DNA of 21,470 nt from a virus (IMGVR_UViG_3300020182_000206:1-21470); one strand, 5' to 3'; shown: positions 6,704-15,022, counted from the stretch's first letter. Numbers and translations: made by a program. Notes: generated by a model not told the origin, from the letters alone.

Positions 6704-7164
6704 ACAAAGCTGTTAGAAAATTAACAGATATTGTAAAAGAAAATTTACTAGAAAATAACAACGTTATTACTAGAAGCGGTGATAGCATTTCTGCATTCAA
6801 GCATTACCGTATTGTTAAAACAGAAAATTACTCATACAACATTTATAAAGACAACTGTTTGATTACAACAGTGAGTTCTAGCAGGGTTGCACTTGCATGG
6901 TGTATATACGATAAACATAGTAAATTAACAGATGCAACACAATTAATTAAACACGAAAACGAACTAATTAGAAGACAAAGTGAAATGATGCACTATCGCT
7001 GTTTTATCAACAGTGATAAAATCACCGAAACTCGACGAAATATCACAATTAACAGGTTGGACGACACAAAAGATCGTTATCACATATTACAGAAATACAT
7101 TGATAAATATATAAACATTGCTAAATACTGTCAGCAAAAAGGATTTGATAATGAAACTATTTGA
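6670..7164 (+). CDS. Conserved basic helical protein, function unknown
   Basis: 164 residues. The first ATG in frame, at 6670, lies inside the preceding gene (34-base overlap). VNKAVRKLTDIVKENLL directly follows, and no later ATG keeps that helix, so I keep this start. The middle holds a likely strand-rich unit (FKHYRIVKTENYSYNIYKDNCLI) and SSSRVALAWCIYDK. The C-terminal half is a long charged helix ending KYCQQKGFDNETI, an ending I recall from related marine phage proteins. No catalytic motif was seen. The 3' end contains two late-type TAAATA motifs serving the next gene and overlaps it by 14 bases. Confidence 0.7.
   Translation: MVSNKLRNSYVNKAVRKLTDIVKENLLENNNVITRSGDSISAFKHYRIVKTENYSYNIYKDNCLITTVSSSRVALAWCIYDKHSKLTDATQLIKHENELIRRQSEMMHYRCFINSDKITETRRNITINRLDDTKDRYHILQKYIDKYINIAKYCQQKGFDNETI
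7102..7128 (+). promoter_or_regulatory. Two late-type promoter motifs inside the upstream gene
   Basis: TAAATA at 7104-7109 (GATAAATAT) and at 7122-7127 (CTAAATACT) lie within the last 60 bases of the 164-residue gene. The second is 29 bases before the ATG at 7151, the usual spacing here, and is the better candidate. Both fall in coding sequence rich in Tyr/Ile/Asn/Lys codons, so one could be chance. Confidence 0.5.
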
Positions 7165-8368
7165 CCTGGAATCGTCACAAACTAAACAGTCACAAAAAGT
7201 TATGGAAAGTTATTTTCATAACAAAGTTGACTTCACTGCATTGGCCCCGGAAAAAGCCAAAGGCATGTTGAAAAAAGTTCGTGGCTTGATCAGTGAGCAC
7301 CGCAACAGTAAACGTTTGCACACCAGTGAAAAAGATGCTGGGTATTTGCAACTATTGGTTATGGAACGTGGGCTTAGTGCTAGGTTGTCAATGGATGAAA
7401 ACAGTCCAGCAGACCCAATGGTCAAGCAAAGCTTGAATAAAATTAAAAGCCAGCAAACAATCAGTCCAGCAGAACAAAACGCACTTGCTAAAAAACTTAA
7501 TACAAATCCTCAATCGCTAACAAAAGCACTAGCAGGCACAGCCGTTGCCGGCCCGGATAAGGCAGTAGCCGATCAGCTAGCGGGCATGCTGTCAACAGTT
7601 GAATCTAACGAATCAGTGAGCAAACTAAAGTCAAATGTTGATAGTGCATTCAACGCTATCATGAAGAAAGATCCGGGCGACGAAGGAATTGGCTTTATTT
7701 TTGACAAATTTGCAAGTAAAATGTCCGACAATGATGCAAGCAGACTTGCAAGAAAATTGGCAAAATTTTATCCAGAATGGTACGAACAACACTATCAAAA
7801 TGAAGGCAAAGACATTGGCAAACCGGGTAAAAACTTTGCTAAAATTGCTAAAAATGCTGCTAAAAAATATGGTTCAAAGGCAGCAGGCGAGAGAGTTGCT
7901 GGTGCTGTTCTAAACAAGCTACGCAACGAAGGAACCACAGTAACAATGGATGGTCGTTATTTAACTGAAGACGAAGTACAGCAAGCTCAAGTTGTTTTAG
8001 CTGCACAGGATATGGTCGACAGAATGCAAAGCATGCTAGAAGATGTAACTGCTATGCAATTTAAAGATTTGCCTGCGTTGAGTACTAGTATTGCAAGTAC
8101 AGTTGGCACAAATGAAGCACAAGCATTTAACAACGAAGCCAGTGCAGCACTAGCTGCACTAGTTGATGCAGTGCAAGCTGCTAAACTTGGCGTTGAAAGT
8201 GCACAAGGCACACTTACTGGACAAGAACCAGTTGTTCCGGGTGCCGAAGAAGAAGTTGGCTTTGATGCAGATATGGATGTGGATGCCGAAGTCGATGATG
8301 TTGATGTAGACATAGATGTTGATGTTGAAGAACCAGAAATGGGCAGTCTAGGAAGAGCTCGTAGATAA
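7151..8368 (+). CDS. Head/scaffold-type phage protein with acidic Asp-Val tail
   Basis: 405 residues from ATG 7151, preceded by AAAAGG at 7137-7142; an upstream TTG at 7118 is less likely. The N-terminus MKLFDLESSQTKQSQKVMES leads into a helical domain. The middle has MSDNDASRLARKLAKFYPEW, then a basic repeat-like unit at residues 221-260 (GKPGKNFAKIAKNAAKKYGS, then AGERVAGAVLNKLR) that I recall as a recurring module in marine T4-like phage proteins. The last ~45 residues are extremely acidic (Asp-Val/Asp-Ile alternation) and end GSLGRARR. Long helices plus an acidic tail fit a scaffold or internal head protein, but no clear homologue is recognised. It overlaps the previous gene by 14 bases and is followed one base later by the 114-residue gene. 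Confidence 0.78.
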   Translation: MKLFDLESSQTKQSQKVMESYFHNKVDFTALAPEKAKGMLKKVRGLISEHRNSKRLHTSEKDAGYLQLLVMERGLSARLSMDENSPADPMVKQSLNKIKSQQTISPAEQNALAKKLNTNPQSLTKALAGTAVAGPDKAVADQLAGMLSTVESNESVSKLKSNVDSAFNAIMKKDPGDEGIGFIFDKFASKMSDNDASRLARKLAKFYPEWYEQHYQNEGKDIGKPGKNFAKIAKNAAKKYGSKAAGERVAGAVLNKLRNEGTTVTMDGRYLTEDEVQQAQVVLAAQDMVDRMQSMLEDVTAMQFKDLPALSTSIASTVGTNEAQAFNNEASAALAALVDAVQAAKLGVESAQGTLTGQEPVVPGAEEEVGFDADMDVDAEVDDVDVDIDVDVEEPEMGSLGRARR

Positions 8369-8369
8369 T

Positions 8370-8714
8370 ATGCGATTTCGCGAGTTTAGAGAATCAGTTG
8401 ATCATCCATCGCCCCAGCAACTTATGGCGCTTGCCGAATACTTGCTGGGACGAACTGATGATGCTAACAGTGAAAAAGCAGTGCCTATAGATGCGTTTTT
8501 AAGCATGGCACACAATATGGGTGTAAGCATAACTGATAAGCAACTTCGCAACTTAGCAGGACATGACCCGTTAAAAAATGTTATTGTTAATGTCACTGAC
8601 GATGAAGTTATACTCAGCGGCGGCGCTAACATAGAAGCCGACGATACTATGACAGTTGATCAAGCAAGAGACACAGTTGCAGACATGGCAGATTCGGCTA
8701 ACGATTTAACTTGA
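8370..8714 (+). CDS. Small acidic conserved protein, function unknown
   Basis: 114 residues, acidic. It opens MRFREFRESVDHPSPQQLMALAEYLLGR and is helical in the first half. A short strand region NVIVNVTDDEVILSG is followed by an acidic Asp/Ala-rich helix to the end (QARDTVADMADSANDL). The ATG lies one base after the preceding stop (TAATATG), so it is likely translated from the same late message. Its own stop codon (8712-8714) lies within the -35 box of the next promoter. No catalytic motif or membrane segment. Function cannot be assigned; co-transcription with the acidic-tailed protein suggests a related assembly role. Confidence 0.72.
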   Translation: MRFREFRESVDHPSPQQLMALAEYLLGRTDDANSEKAVPIDAFLSMAHNMGVSITDKQLRNLAGHDPLKNVIVNVTDDEVILSGGANIEADDTMTVDQARDTVADMADSANDLT

Positions 8715-8739
8715 CAAGCAATTAATAACATGTTATGTT
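8711..8739 (+). promoter_or_regulatory. Sigma70-like promoter for the exonuclease (extended -10)
   Basis: TTGACA (8711-8716), 17-base spacer, TATGTT (8734-8739), with TGT directly before the -10 giving an extended TGn box. The expected start of transcription, 6-8 bases after the -10, is 8745-8747, exactly at the ATG (8746). The same TTGACA-N14-TGT-TAnnnT layout recurs at 13830 and 19320, each time right after a stop codon. Probably read by host RNA polymerase early in infection. Confidence 0.8.
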
Positions 8740-8748
8740 AGTAACATG
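8729..8748. repeat. Inverted repeat CATGTTA-N6-TAACATG over -10 and start codon
   Basis: Perfect 7-base arms at 8729-8735 and 8742-8748 flank TGTTAG. The left arm covers the start of the -10 box and the right arm ends with the ATG start codon. It could be an operator. It is unlikely to be an RNA hairpin if transcription starts at the ATG. A dyad of the same arm and loop length lies in the nrdB promoter. Confidence 0.55.
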
Positions 8749-9450
8749 ACATTAATTAAACCCAAGTACGATTATACACCCATTTCCCGTAAACAGATAG
8801 ATGGTAAACGCAAGTACATGACACCCGATGGCGGTGCAGTTGCGAGTGTTACAACTATTCTTGATGCTACAAGCGATAAGTCTGGTCTTATTGCTTGGCG
8901 TAAACGTGTAGGCGAAAAGAAAGCACAAGAAGTTGTAACTGAAGCTGCTGGTGTTGGCACACGTATGCACAAGTATCTTGAGGACTACGTTGAATTCGGC
9001 GAATGGCCCACCCCGGGTAGTAATCCGTTTGCTAAAAAGGCACATGCAATGGCAACACAAGTGCGTGATAATGCTCTAGTAGATGTAGATGAGATTTGGG
9101 GTAGCGAAGTTGCTCTTTATGTTCCGCAGATGTATGCCGGTACTACTGACCTAGTAGGCGTATACAAAGGTCAGCCCTGTATTATGGACTTTAAACAGAC
9201 CAACAAGCCTAAGAAGCTAGAGTATGTACAAAACTACTTCCTACAGCTAGTAGCATACGCAGAAGCACACAACGAAATCTACGGTACCAACATTCGCGAA
9301 GGACATATCTTTATGTGTAGTCGCGGAGATGACGGTATGCTGTTAGGTGGCGAAACTTATCAACAGTTCGATGTGTGGCCAGATGAATACGATGAATGGC
9401 GTAACGAATGGTACAATAGGGTATATACATATTACGAGAAACATGCATAG
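8746..9450 (+). CDS. PD-(D/E)XK exonuclease (MGME1/RecB-like)
   Basis: 234 residues. Metal-dependent DNA exonuclease of the PD-(D/E)XK superfamily, close in motif order to MGME1-like nucleases common in marine phages. The motifs are GTRMHKYLED (H75), E121 in SEVALYVPQMYAGTTDLVG with D135, then D148-F-K150 in CIMDFKQTNKPK, and the QxxxY motif Q167-Y171 (LQLVAYAEAHN). All expected catalytic residues are present, so it should be active. Likely roles are host DNA degradation or recombination and end processing. There is no Shine-Dalgarno before the ATG and the promoter's predicted start coincides with it, so the mRNA may be leaderless. The gene is flanked by late genes but has its own sigma70-like promoter, suggesting early or middle expression. 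Confidence 0.9.
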   Translation: MTLIKPKYDYTPISRKQIDGKRKYMTPDGGAVASVTTILDATSDKSGLIAWRKRVGEKKAQEVVTEAAGVGTRMHKYLEDYVEFGEWPTPGSNPFAKKAHAMATQVRDNALVDVDEIWGSEVALYVPQMYAGTTDLVGVYKGQPCIMDFKQTNKPKKLEYVQNYFLQLVAYAEAHNEIYGTNIREGHIFMCSRGDDGMLLGGETYQQFDVWPDEYDEWRNEWYNRVYTYYEKHA

Positions 9451-9454
9451 TATA

Positions 9455-9463
9455 GGTAAATAC
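9455..9463 (+). promoter_or_regulatory. Late-type promoter (GGTAAATAC) for the tail fibre gene
   Basis: The TAAATA core at 9457-9462 is just after the exonuclease stop and 33 bases before the ATG at 9490. Same core, following C and spacing as the other late-type sites. It separates the late tail gene from the exonuclease gene. Confidence 0.6.
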
Positions 9464-9489
9464 ACTTAGATTCCGGAGTTTAACACAAT

Positions 9490-11070
9490 ATGGCAATAGT
9501 TCAAGTATCACGCATTACAAACCGTAAAGGTCTTAGTGAAAATTTACCTCAATTAGCAGGCGCAGAGTTTGGCTGGGTGATTGACAGCCGCCAGCTTTAT
9601 ATTGGCAATGGCACTGTTGCTGAAGGGGCTCCCACAGTCGGTAACACTGAAATTCTTACGCAGTACAGTGATATTTTAAACCTTGCAACTAGTTATGTAT
9701 ACAAAGGCCAACATGCTGGATACACAGTGCAAACTGGAGCCAGTGCCGATGATGCAGTAACACAAACCATACAAGCAAAACTTGACAACTATGCAAGTGT
9801 GCTTGACTTTGGTGCAACCGGAGACGGTGTAACTGATGATACCGCTGCTATTAATAGGGCGTTGTATCAATTGTTTTGCAGAGAAACAAACACAACAGTT
9901 CGCCGCAGTTTGTTTTTTCCAGCAGGTACTTACAAAGTAACTTCCTCAATTAATGTTCCGCCATTTGCGCAATTGTACGGCGAAGGCAGCAACAGTTCAA
10001 CAATTGAGATGAACGGCGGCAGCACTTATGTTATGCGCACAGCCGATAGTTTGCAACAAACTGGAGTTAATATTGGCAACAACAGTGCTACACCACCAAG
10101 CAACATTGAAATTTCAGGAATGACATTCAAGAGTGTTGATAGTGTTGATCTAGTTTTAGTTGATCGTGCTGAGCAAGTTTCATTTAATAATGTTAATTTT
10201 ATTGGCCCATTGGTGCAAGCAACGTTAACTAATGCAAGTGCTAACATTGCTGCCGTACGGTTTGATAGCACGGTTGCAAATACAACAAAACAAATCGAAT
10301 TTAACAATTGTAAGTTCACTGGGCTAACATACGGGCTTAACACTGATGAAAATATTCAAGGTGTAACTGTGCAAAACTCGCAGTTTAACACATTGTACCA
10401 AGGAGTATTGCTTGGCGACGGTACCCCAGTAAATGGTGGCCCGCAAGGTGTACGAATTGTGCAAAACTTGTTTGATGATGTTGCTAAAGAAGGTATTATC
10501 ATTGGTGCAGTATCTCAAAACGTTAGTGCGTACAATATTTTTCTTGATGTTGCTAATGATTTTTTAGGTGCAGGAAATCCAGCATCAACTGTTATTGATA
10601 TCAATGGTGATAACAACGTTAGTGTCGGTGACATGTTTGATCGCAGTGATGCTGATGCACTAACACAAGCAAGAATCGACTTAAACAACAAAGCATGTTA
10701 TGCTCTTGTTAATGGCGAAGAGATTGAATTTGGTACATATCATAAGCTTGCCGGAGTAAGTACAGAACTTACTGTACAAGGATCGCCGACTGTTATATTC
10801 ACTGTTACTACTGCCAATGCCGCTGCGTTTGATTGTATGTACCAATTCAAAGATCCGCTGACTAATGTTATACGTTTTGGCTCTCTTAGAGTTGTAGCAC
10901 AAGACAGTGACGACAGCGCAGGCACACTAAGTTACGTTGACGAATACACCGAGGACAATCCAAGTGCGATTGTACTTGACGTAATACAAAGTGGTAGTAC
11001 AATTAGTGTACGTTACACATCAACTGCCTCTGGCACATTTAAATATTCACTCGAGCATCTTGGCATTTAA
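9490..11070 (+). CDS. Tail fibre/tailspike with pectate-lyase-type beta-helix
   Basis: 526 residues. Residues 1-60 (RITNRKGLSENLPQLAGAEF, then DSRQLYIGNG) match the short N-terminal module found in many phage tail fibres and in the Bordetella phage Mtd N-terminus, which probably docks to the virion. YASVLDFGATGDGVTDDTAA at 101-120 is the classic start of a pectate_lyase_3 right-handed beta-helix. Repeating Asn/Val strands (VSFNNVNFIG, IEFNNCKFTG, VTVQNSQF) continue to about 390. The last ~120 residues look like a beta-sandwich tip (ELTVQGSPTVIFTVTTANAA). It likely binds or cuts a host surface glycan outside the cell; active-site residues cannot be picked out. GGAG at 9475-9478 precedes the ATG. 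Host-range determinant by inference. Confidence 0.88.
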   Translation: MAIVQVSRITNRKGLSENLPQLAGAEFGWVIDSRQLYIGNGTVAEGAPTVGNTEILTQYSDILNLATSYVYKGQHAGYTVQTGASADDAVTQTIQAKLDNYASVLDFGATGDGVTDDTAAINRALYQLFCRETNTTVRRSLFFPAGTYKVTSSINVPPFAQLYGEGSNSSTIEMNGGSTYVMRTADSLQQTGVNIGNNSATPPSNIEISGMTFKSVDSVDLVLVDRAEQVSFNNVNFIGPLVQATLTNASANIAAVRFDSTVANTTKQIEFNNCKFTGLTYGLNTDENIQGVTVQNSQFNTLYQGVLLGDGTPVNGGPQGVRIVQNLFDDVAKEGIIIGAVSQNVSAYNIFLDVANDFLGAGNPASTVIDINGDNNVSVGDMFDRSDADALTQARIDLNNKACYALVNGEEIEFGTYHKLAGVSTELTVQGSPTVIFTVTTANAAAFDCMYQFKDPLTNVIRFGSLRVVAQDSDDSAGTLSYVDEYTEDNPSAIVLDVIQSGSTISVRYTSTASGTFKYSLEHLGI

Positions 11071-11075
11071 AATAC

Positions 11076-11510
11076 ATGTGGGAACACCGTCCTGAGCAGC
11101 AACTAATCGCATGGAATCTCCTCCGCGAACAATGCAAACACGAAGAAAATCTCGACATAGCAATTTCTGCTGTGCACACTTGGTGGCAGGAATGCCCAAC
11201 TAAACTACGATACTTACATTGGACATTGCCACAAGAATGGCCAAATCCTTGGGACTTGATTGCCGATGATATATACTGTGAGCTTGCAAAATGCCTAGGC
11301 ATCAGTTACACCATCTTGATGCTGGGTAACAAGTATATCAATGACTTATGCATACAAGAAACAACAGATGGTTCTTATATAGTGTCGGTCAACCAGGGGA
11401 AATATATATTGAATTGGGATGTGTCTCGAGTGTTAAATATCAGTTCAATAGAACAAATGAATATACACAATAGCATGGATTCTGCCATGTTTGCACACAA
11501 CATACGATAG
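11076..11510 (+). CDS. Conserved hypothetical protein, 144 residues, Trp-rich
   Basis: Starts 5 bases after the fibre gene stop. The protein is rich in Trp in its first 65 residues (MWEHRPEQQLIAWNLLREQ, HTWWQECP, TLPQEWPNPWDLIADDIYC), followed by AKCLGISYTILMLGN and a strand region YIVSVNQGKYILNWDVSRV. I recall similar WPDPW/YC-containing proteins in other marine T4-like phages, with no known function. There is no signal or membrane segment. Its position directly behind the fibre gene allows a fibre assembly or chaperone role, but the sequence gives no direct support. No separate promoter is seen. Confidence 0.72.
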   Translation: MWEHRPEQQLIAWNLLREQCKHEENLDIAISAVHTWWQECPTKLRYLHWTLPQEWPNPWDLIADDIYCELAKCLGISYTILMLGNKYINDLCIQETTDGSYIVSVNQGKYILNWDVSRVLNISSIEQMNIHNSMDSAMFAHNIR

Positions 11511-11522
11511 GAAAAAGTTAAT

Positions 11523-13826
11523 ATGAGCATTCAAGTTTCGAAACGTGATGGTACTAAAGAACTATTAGACATTGATAAACTACACAAAGTTGTGTTTTAT
11601 GCATGCGAGGGTATCACTGGAGTTAGTGCAAGCGAAGTAGAAATTAAAAGCCAGATTCAATTCTACAACGGCGTAACTAGTAAAGAAATTCAAGAAACAC
11701 TCATCAAGGCAGCCGCAGATCTTATCAATGAAGATACACCTAACTATCAGTTTGTAGGTGGTAGATTGATCAATTATGCATTGCGCAAAGAAGTATACGG
11801 CGGATTCACTCCGTGGCATGTCAAGGAATTGGTAGATAAAAATACCAAAGCAGGGTTCTATGATCCTGAACTTGTTACTAAATATACTGACCAGGAATGG
11901 GACAGGATCAATACATTTATTAGACACGAGCGTGATGAAAATCTAACTTATGTTGCCATGGAACAACTACGTGGCAAGTACCTATGCCAAAATAGAGTAA
12001 GCGGTGAAATTTTTGAGACACCGCAGATGTGTTATGTTCTTATTGCAGCAAGCCTATTTCAGGATTATCCAGTTGATGCCCGGTTGAAATGGATAAAGGA
12101 ATATTATGATGCCATTAGTTTACACGACATTAGTTTGCCTACTCCTGTTATGGCCGGTGTACGTACTCCGCAAAGACAGTTCAGTTCCTGCGTTCTTATT
12201 GAAACTGACGACAGTCTTGATAGCATTAATGCTACCAGCAGTAGTATTGTTAAATATGTAAGTCAAAAAGCAGGCATCGGCATCGGTGGTGGCAGTATTC
12301 GTGCTATCGGTTCACCTATTCGCAAGGGCGATGCTTACCATACAGGTATTATTCCTTTCTATAAAATGTTTCAAGCTGCGACCAAATCTTGCAGCCAAGG
12401 TGGTGTGCGTGGCGGCGCAGCAACAATATACTATCCTATTTGGCACCTAGAAGCAGAAGAAATGTTGGTGTTAAAGAACAACAAAGGCACAGAAGAAAAT
12501 CGTGTTCGTCACATGGACTACGGCGTACAGTTCAACAAGCTAATGTACGAACGTCTAATTACAGGCGGCAATATTACATTGTTCTCGCCAGCTGATGTTC
12601 CAGGTTTATACGAAGCGTTTTTTGCAGATCAAGACAAGTTTCGTGAACTATATGAAACAGCAGAACGTAACACAAGACTACGCAAAAAAACTTTACCAGC
12701 AAGTGAGTTGTTTGGTAGCTTCATGGAAGAGCGTAAAAATACTGGACGCATCTATCTACAAAACGTAGACAATGCCAATGACCACGGTGCATTTTTACCA
12801 GAAGTTGCACCTATTCGTCAATCAAACTTGTGTGCAGAAATTGATTTGCCAACCAAGCCACTCAAAGATCTCAACGACCCAGAAGGCGAAATTAGCCTAT
12901 GCACATTGAGTGCAATCAACTGGGGCAACATTCGTACTCCAGCAGACTTCGAGCGTGTGTGTCGTTTGGCAGTGCGTGGGCTTGATGCACTACTAAGCTA
13001 TCAGAACTATCCAATACTAGCAGCGCAGCTATCCACAGAGAAACGCCGTCCTTTAGGCGTTGGCATTATTAACTTTGCATACTGGTTGGCTAAGAATGAT
13101 TTGAGTTATCAAAACATTACACCAGAAGGACTTGCACTTGTAGACGAATGGGCAGAAGCTTGGTCGTACTACTTGATCAAAGCTAGTGCCGATTTAGCAA
13201 CAGAGTTTGGCGCACCTAGCGGCAACATGGAAACAAAGTATGGACACGGTATTACACCTAATCAAACATACAAGAAAGACTTAGACGAATTAGTTCCGCA
13301 TGTTGAGCGTATGGATTGGGAAGGACTGCGTGAACAGCTAAAAGCTACTGGCATACGCAACTCAACACTAATGGCTCTTATGCCAAGTGAAACAAGTGCG
13401 CAGATTGCAAACGCAACTAACGGCATCGAGCCGCCACGTTCGCTTATCAGTGTAAAGCAATCAAAGCACGGTGTTCTCAAGCAAGTTGTACCAGAGTTTA
13501 AACGTCTAAAGAACAAGTATGATTTGCTATGGAATCAACAGTCGCCTGAAGGATACTTGAAGATTATGGCTGTACTACAAAAATACATCGACCAGGGTAT
13601 TAGTGTGAACACTTCATACAATCCGGTACACTTTGAGGACGAAAAGATTCCAATGAGTACAATGTTGCAGCATCTATTGATGTTTTACAAGTACGGTGGC
13701 AAGCAACTTTATTACTTTAACACCAATGATGGCCAAGGCGAAATTGATGTAAGCAAGATGATGGGCGAGGTCGATCTTGAGCAAGTTGAAATAGATGACG
13801 AAGATTGCGAAAGCTGTACTATTTAA
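11523..13826 (+). CDS. nrdA: Ribonucleotide reductase class Ia, large subunit
   Basis: 767 residues, full length against ~761 in E. coli. NrdA reduces ribonucleoside diphosphates to deoxy forms, supplying dNTPs for phage replication. An N-terminal ATP-cone-like region (VSKRDGTKELLDIDKLHKVV, to ~90) is present. The catalytic set is complete: C223 (SSCVLIE) and C460 (SLCTLSAINWG) form the redox pair, N435/C437/E439 (NLCAEID) the active site, and Y730-Y731 (KQLYYFNT) the radical path. ALMPSETSAQIANATNGIEP is the loop before the substrate site. The tail ends C762-E-S-C765-T-I, the pair that glutaredoxin re-reduces. AGGA at 11509-11512 precedes the ATG. There is no promoter between it and the 11076 gene, while nrdB has its own. 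Confidence 0.97.
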   Translation: MSIQVSKRDGTKELLDIDKLHKVVFYACEGITGVSASEVEIKSQIQFYNGVTSKEIQETLIKAAADLINEDTPNYQFVGGRLINYALRKEVYGGFTPWHVKELVDKNTKAGFYDPELVTKYTDQEWDRINTFIRHERDENLTYVAMEQLRGKYLCQNRVSGEIFETPQMCYVLIAASLFQDYPVDARLKWIKEYYDAISLHDISLPTPVMAGVRTPQRQFSSCVLIETDDSLDSINATSSSIVKYVSQKAGIGIGGGSIRAIGSPIRKGDAYHTGIIPFYKMFQAATKSCSQGGVRGGAATIYYPIWHLEAEEMLVLKNNKGTEENRVRHMDYGVQFNKLMYERLITGGNITLFSPADVPGLYEAFFADQDKFRELYETAERNTRLRKKTLPASELFGSFMEERKNTGRIYLQNVDNANDHGAFLPEVAPIRQSNLCAEIDLPTKPLKDLNDPEGEISLCTLSAINWGNIRTPADFERVCRLAVRGLDALLSYQNYPILAAQLSTEKRRPLGVGIINFAYWLAKNDLSYQNITPEGLALVDEWAEAWSYYLIKASADLATEFGAPSGNMETKYGHGITPNQTYKKDLDELVPHVERMDWEGLREQLKATGIRNSTLMALMPSETSAQIANATNGIEPPRSLISVKQSKHGVLKQVVPEFKRLKNKYDLLWNQQSPEGYLKIMAVLQKYIDQGISVNTSYNPVHFEDEKIPMSTMLQHLLMFYKYGGKQLYYFNTNDGQGEIDVSKMMGEVDLEQVEIDDEDCESCTI

Positions 13827-13829
13827 AAC

Positions 13830-13858
13830 TTGACATGCTCTGCGTAGCATGTTACACT
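13830..13858 (+). promoter_or_regulatory. Sigma70-like promoter for the nrdB operon (extended -10)
   Basis: TTGACA (13830-13835), 17-base spacer, TACACT (13853-13858), preceded by TGT. It starts three bases after the nrdA stop. The predicted transcript start near 13865 leaves a ~30-base leader before the nrdB ATG at 13895, with weak TAGG at 13882-13885. Same architecture as the promoters at 8711 and 19320. Confidence 0.78.
13833..13852. repeat. Inverted repeat ACATGCT-N6-AGCATGT in the nrdB promoter
   Basis: Perfect 7-base arms (13833-13839, 13846-13852) fill the space from the end of the -35 to the base before the -10. No T-tract follows, so it is not an intrinsic terminator for nrdA. An operator, or a hairpin at the nrdA mRNA 3' end, are the options. 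Arm and loop lengths equal those of the dyad at 8729-8748. Confidence 0.6.
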
Positions 13859-13894
13859 AACACAGACAGACACACAAAGAATAGGTAAAATTTT

Positions 13895-15022
13895 ATGAGC
13901 GTTTTTAACACTGAAAACAATGCAGACCATACTAAAGTATTGGCATTTTTAGATCCGTCGGGCGGACCTACGATTCAGCGTTATGATACACTGAAGTATA
14001 AAAGTTTTGACGGACTTACAGACAAGCAACTAGGGTTCTTTTGGCGCCCTGAAGAAGTTGATGTAACCAAAGACAGTAAGGACTTTAAAGCTCTTAGCGA
14101 CCACGAGCAGCATATTTTTACCAGCAATCTCAAGCGTCAAATTCTATTGGATAGTGTACAAGGCCGTGCACCAGTAGAAGCATTTGCTCCTATTGTAAGT
14201 TTGCCCGAAATTGAAAACTGGATTCAAACATGGACATTCAGTGAAACAATCCACTCACGTTCATATACACATATTATTCGCAATGTGTACAACAATCCAA
14301 GTAAAATCTTTGATGAAATGATGGACATTGAAGAGATTGCTGATTGTGCAGGTGACATTTCTAAATATTACGATGGTTTGATTGAAATGAGTAGCTGGTA
14401 CAATTTGCTAGGAGAAGGCACACATAAAGTCAATGGTAAGAAAGTTGTAGTTGATCTTTACGAGCTAAAGAAACTGTTGTGGCTCACACTAATGAGCGTT
14501 AATATCCTAGAAGGTGTACGGTTTTATGTGTCGTTTGCTTGTAGCTGGGCATTTGCAGAAATGAAGCAAATGGAAGGCAATGCTAAGATTATTAAATTAA
14601 TTGCACGTGATGAGAACTTGCACTTAGCAAGCACACAGATGTTGCTTAAAATACTTAAAAAAGATGATCCAGATTACGCAAAGATTGCAGAAGAAACTGA
14701 AGAAGCTTGTATTCAAATGTTTGTTGAAGCAGTTGATCAAGAGAAAGCCTGGGCTGACTACTTGTTCAAAGACGGCTCAATGATTGGTTTGAATGCCGAA
14801 CTACTAGGACAGTATATCGAATGGATCTGTACACGACGAATGACCAATGTAAATCTCAAAAGTCCGTATAGTGTAAAAAACAATCCGTTACCGTGGACAC
14901 AAAAATGGATCAGTGGATCAGAAGTACAAGTGGCACCACAAGAAACAGAAATTACAAGTTATGTAAGTGGCGGAACAAAACAAGATGTTGGCGCTGACAC
15001 ATTTAAAGGATTCTCACTATGA
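13895..15022 (+). CDS. nrdB: Ribonucleotide reductase class Ia, small subunit
   Basis: 375 residues (E. coli 376), very close to the enterobacterial/T4 type. It holds the di-iron centre and stable tyrosyl radical that starts NrdA catalysis. Iron ligands and radical site are present: D86 (LLDSVQGR), E117, H120 and radical Y124 in FSETIHSRSYTH, the Glu in LEGVRFYVSFACS, and E240/H243 in ARDENLHL. W50 (FFWRPEE) and Y356 (EITSYVSGG) of the radical transfer path are kept. The C-terminal FKGFSL is the tail that docks on NrdA. It has its own promoter after nrdA, and its stop overlaps the glutaredoxin start (ATGA), so B and the thiol donor are co-translated. All active-site residues are intact. Confidence 0.97.
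   Translation: MSVFNTENNADHTKVLAFLDPSGGPTIQRYDTLKYKSFDGLTDKQLGFFWRPEEVDVTKDSKDFKALSDHEQHIFTSNLKRQILLDSVQGRAPVEAFAPIVSLPEIENWIQTWTFSETIHSRSYTHIIRNVYNNPSKIFDEMMDIEEIADCAGDISKYYDGLIEMSSWYNLLGEGTHKVNGKKVVVDLYELKKLLWLTLMSVNILEGVRFYVSFACSWAFAEMKQMEGNAKIIKLIARDENLHLASTQMLLKILKKDDPDYAKIAEETEEACIQMFVEAVDQEKAWADYLFKDGSMIGLNAELLGQYIEWICTRRMTNVNLKSPYSVKNNPLPWTQKWISGSEVQVAPQETEITSYVSGGTKQDVGADTFKGFSL

Noticed and set aside
7104-7109. First of two TAAATA copies as the promoter for the 405-residue gene
   Set aside because: It is 47 bases from the ATG; the copy at 7122 has the usual 29-base spacing. The first may be a by-product of Lys/Tyr codons.
13833-13852. Hairpin as an nrdA terminator
   Set aside because: A 7-bp stem with a 6-base loop is followed by TACACT, not a T-tract, and the sequence fits a promoter dyad better.
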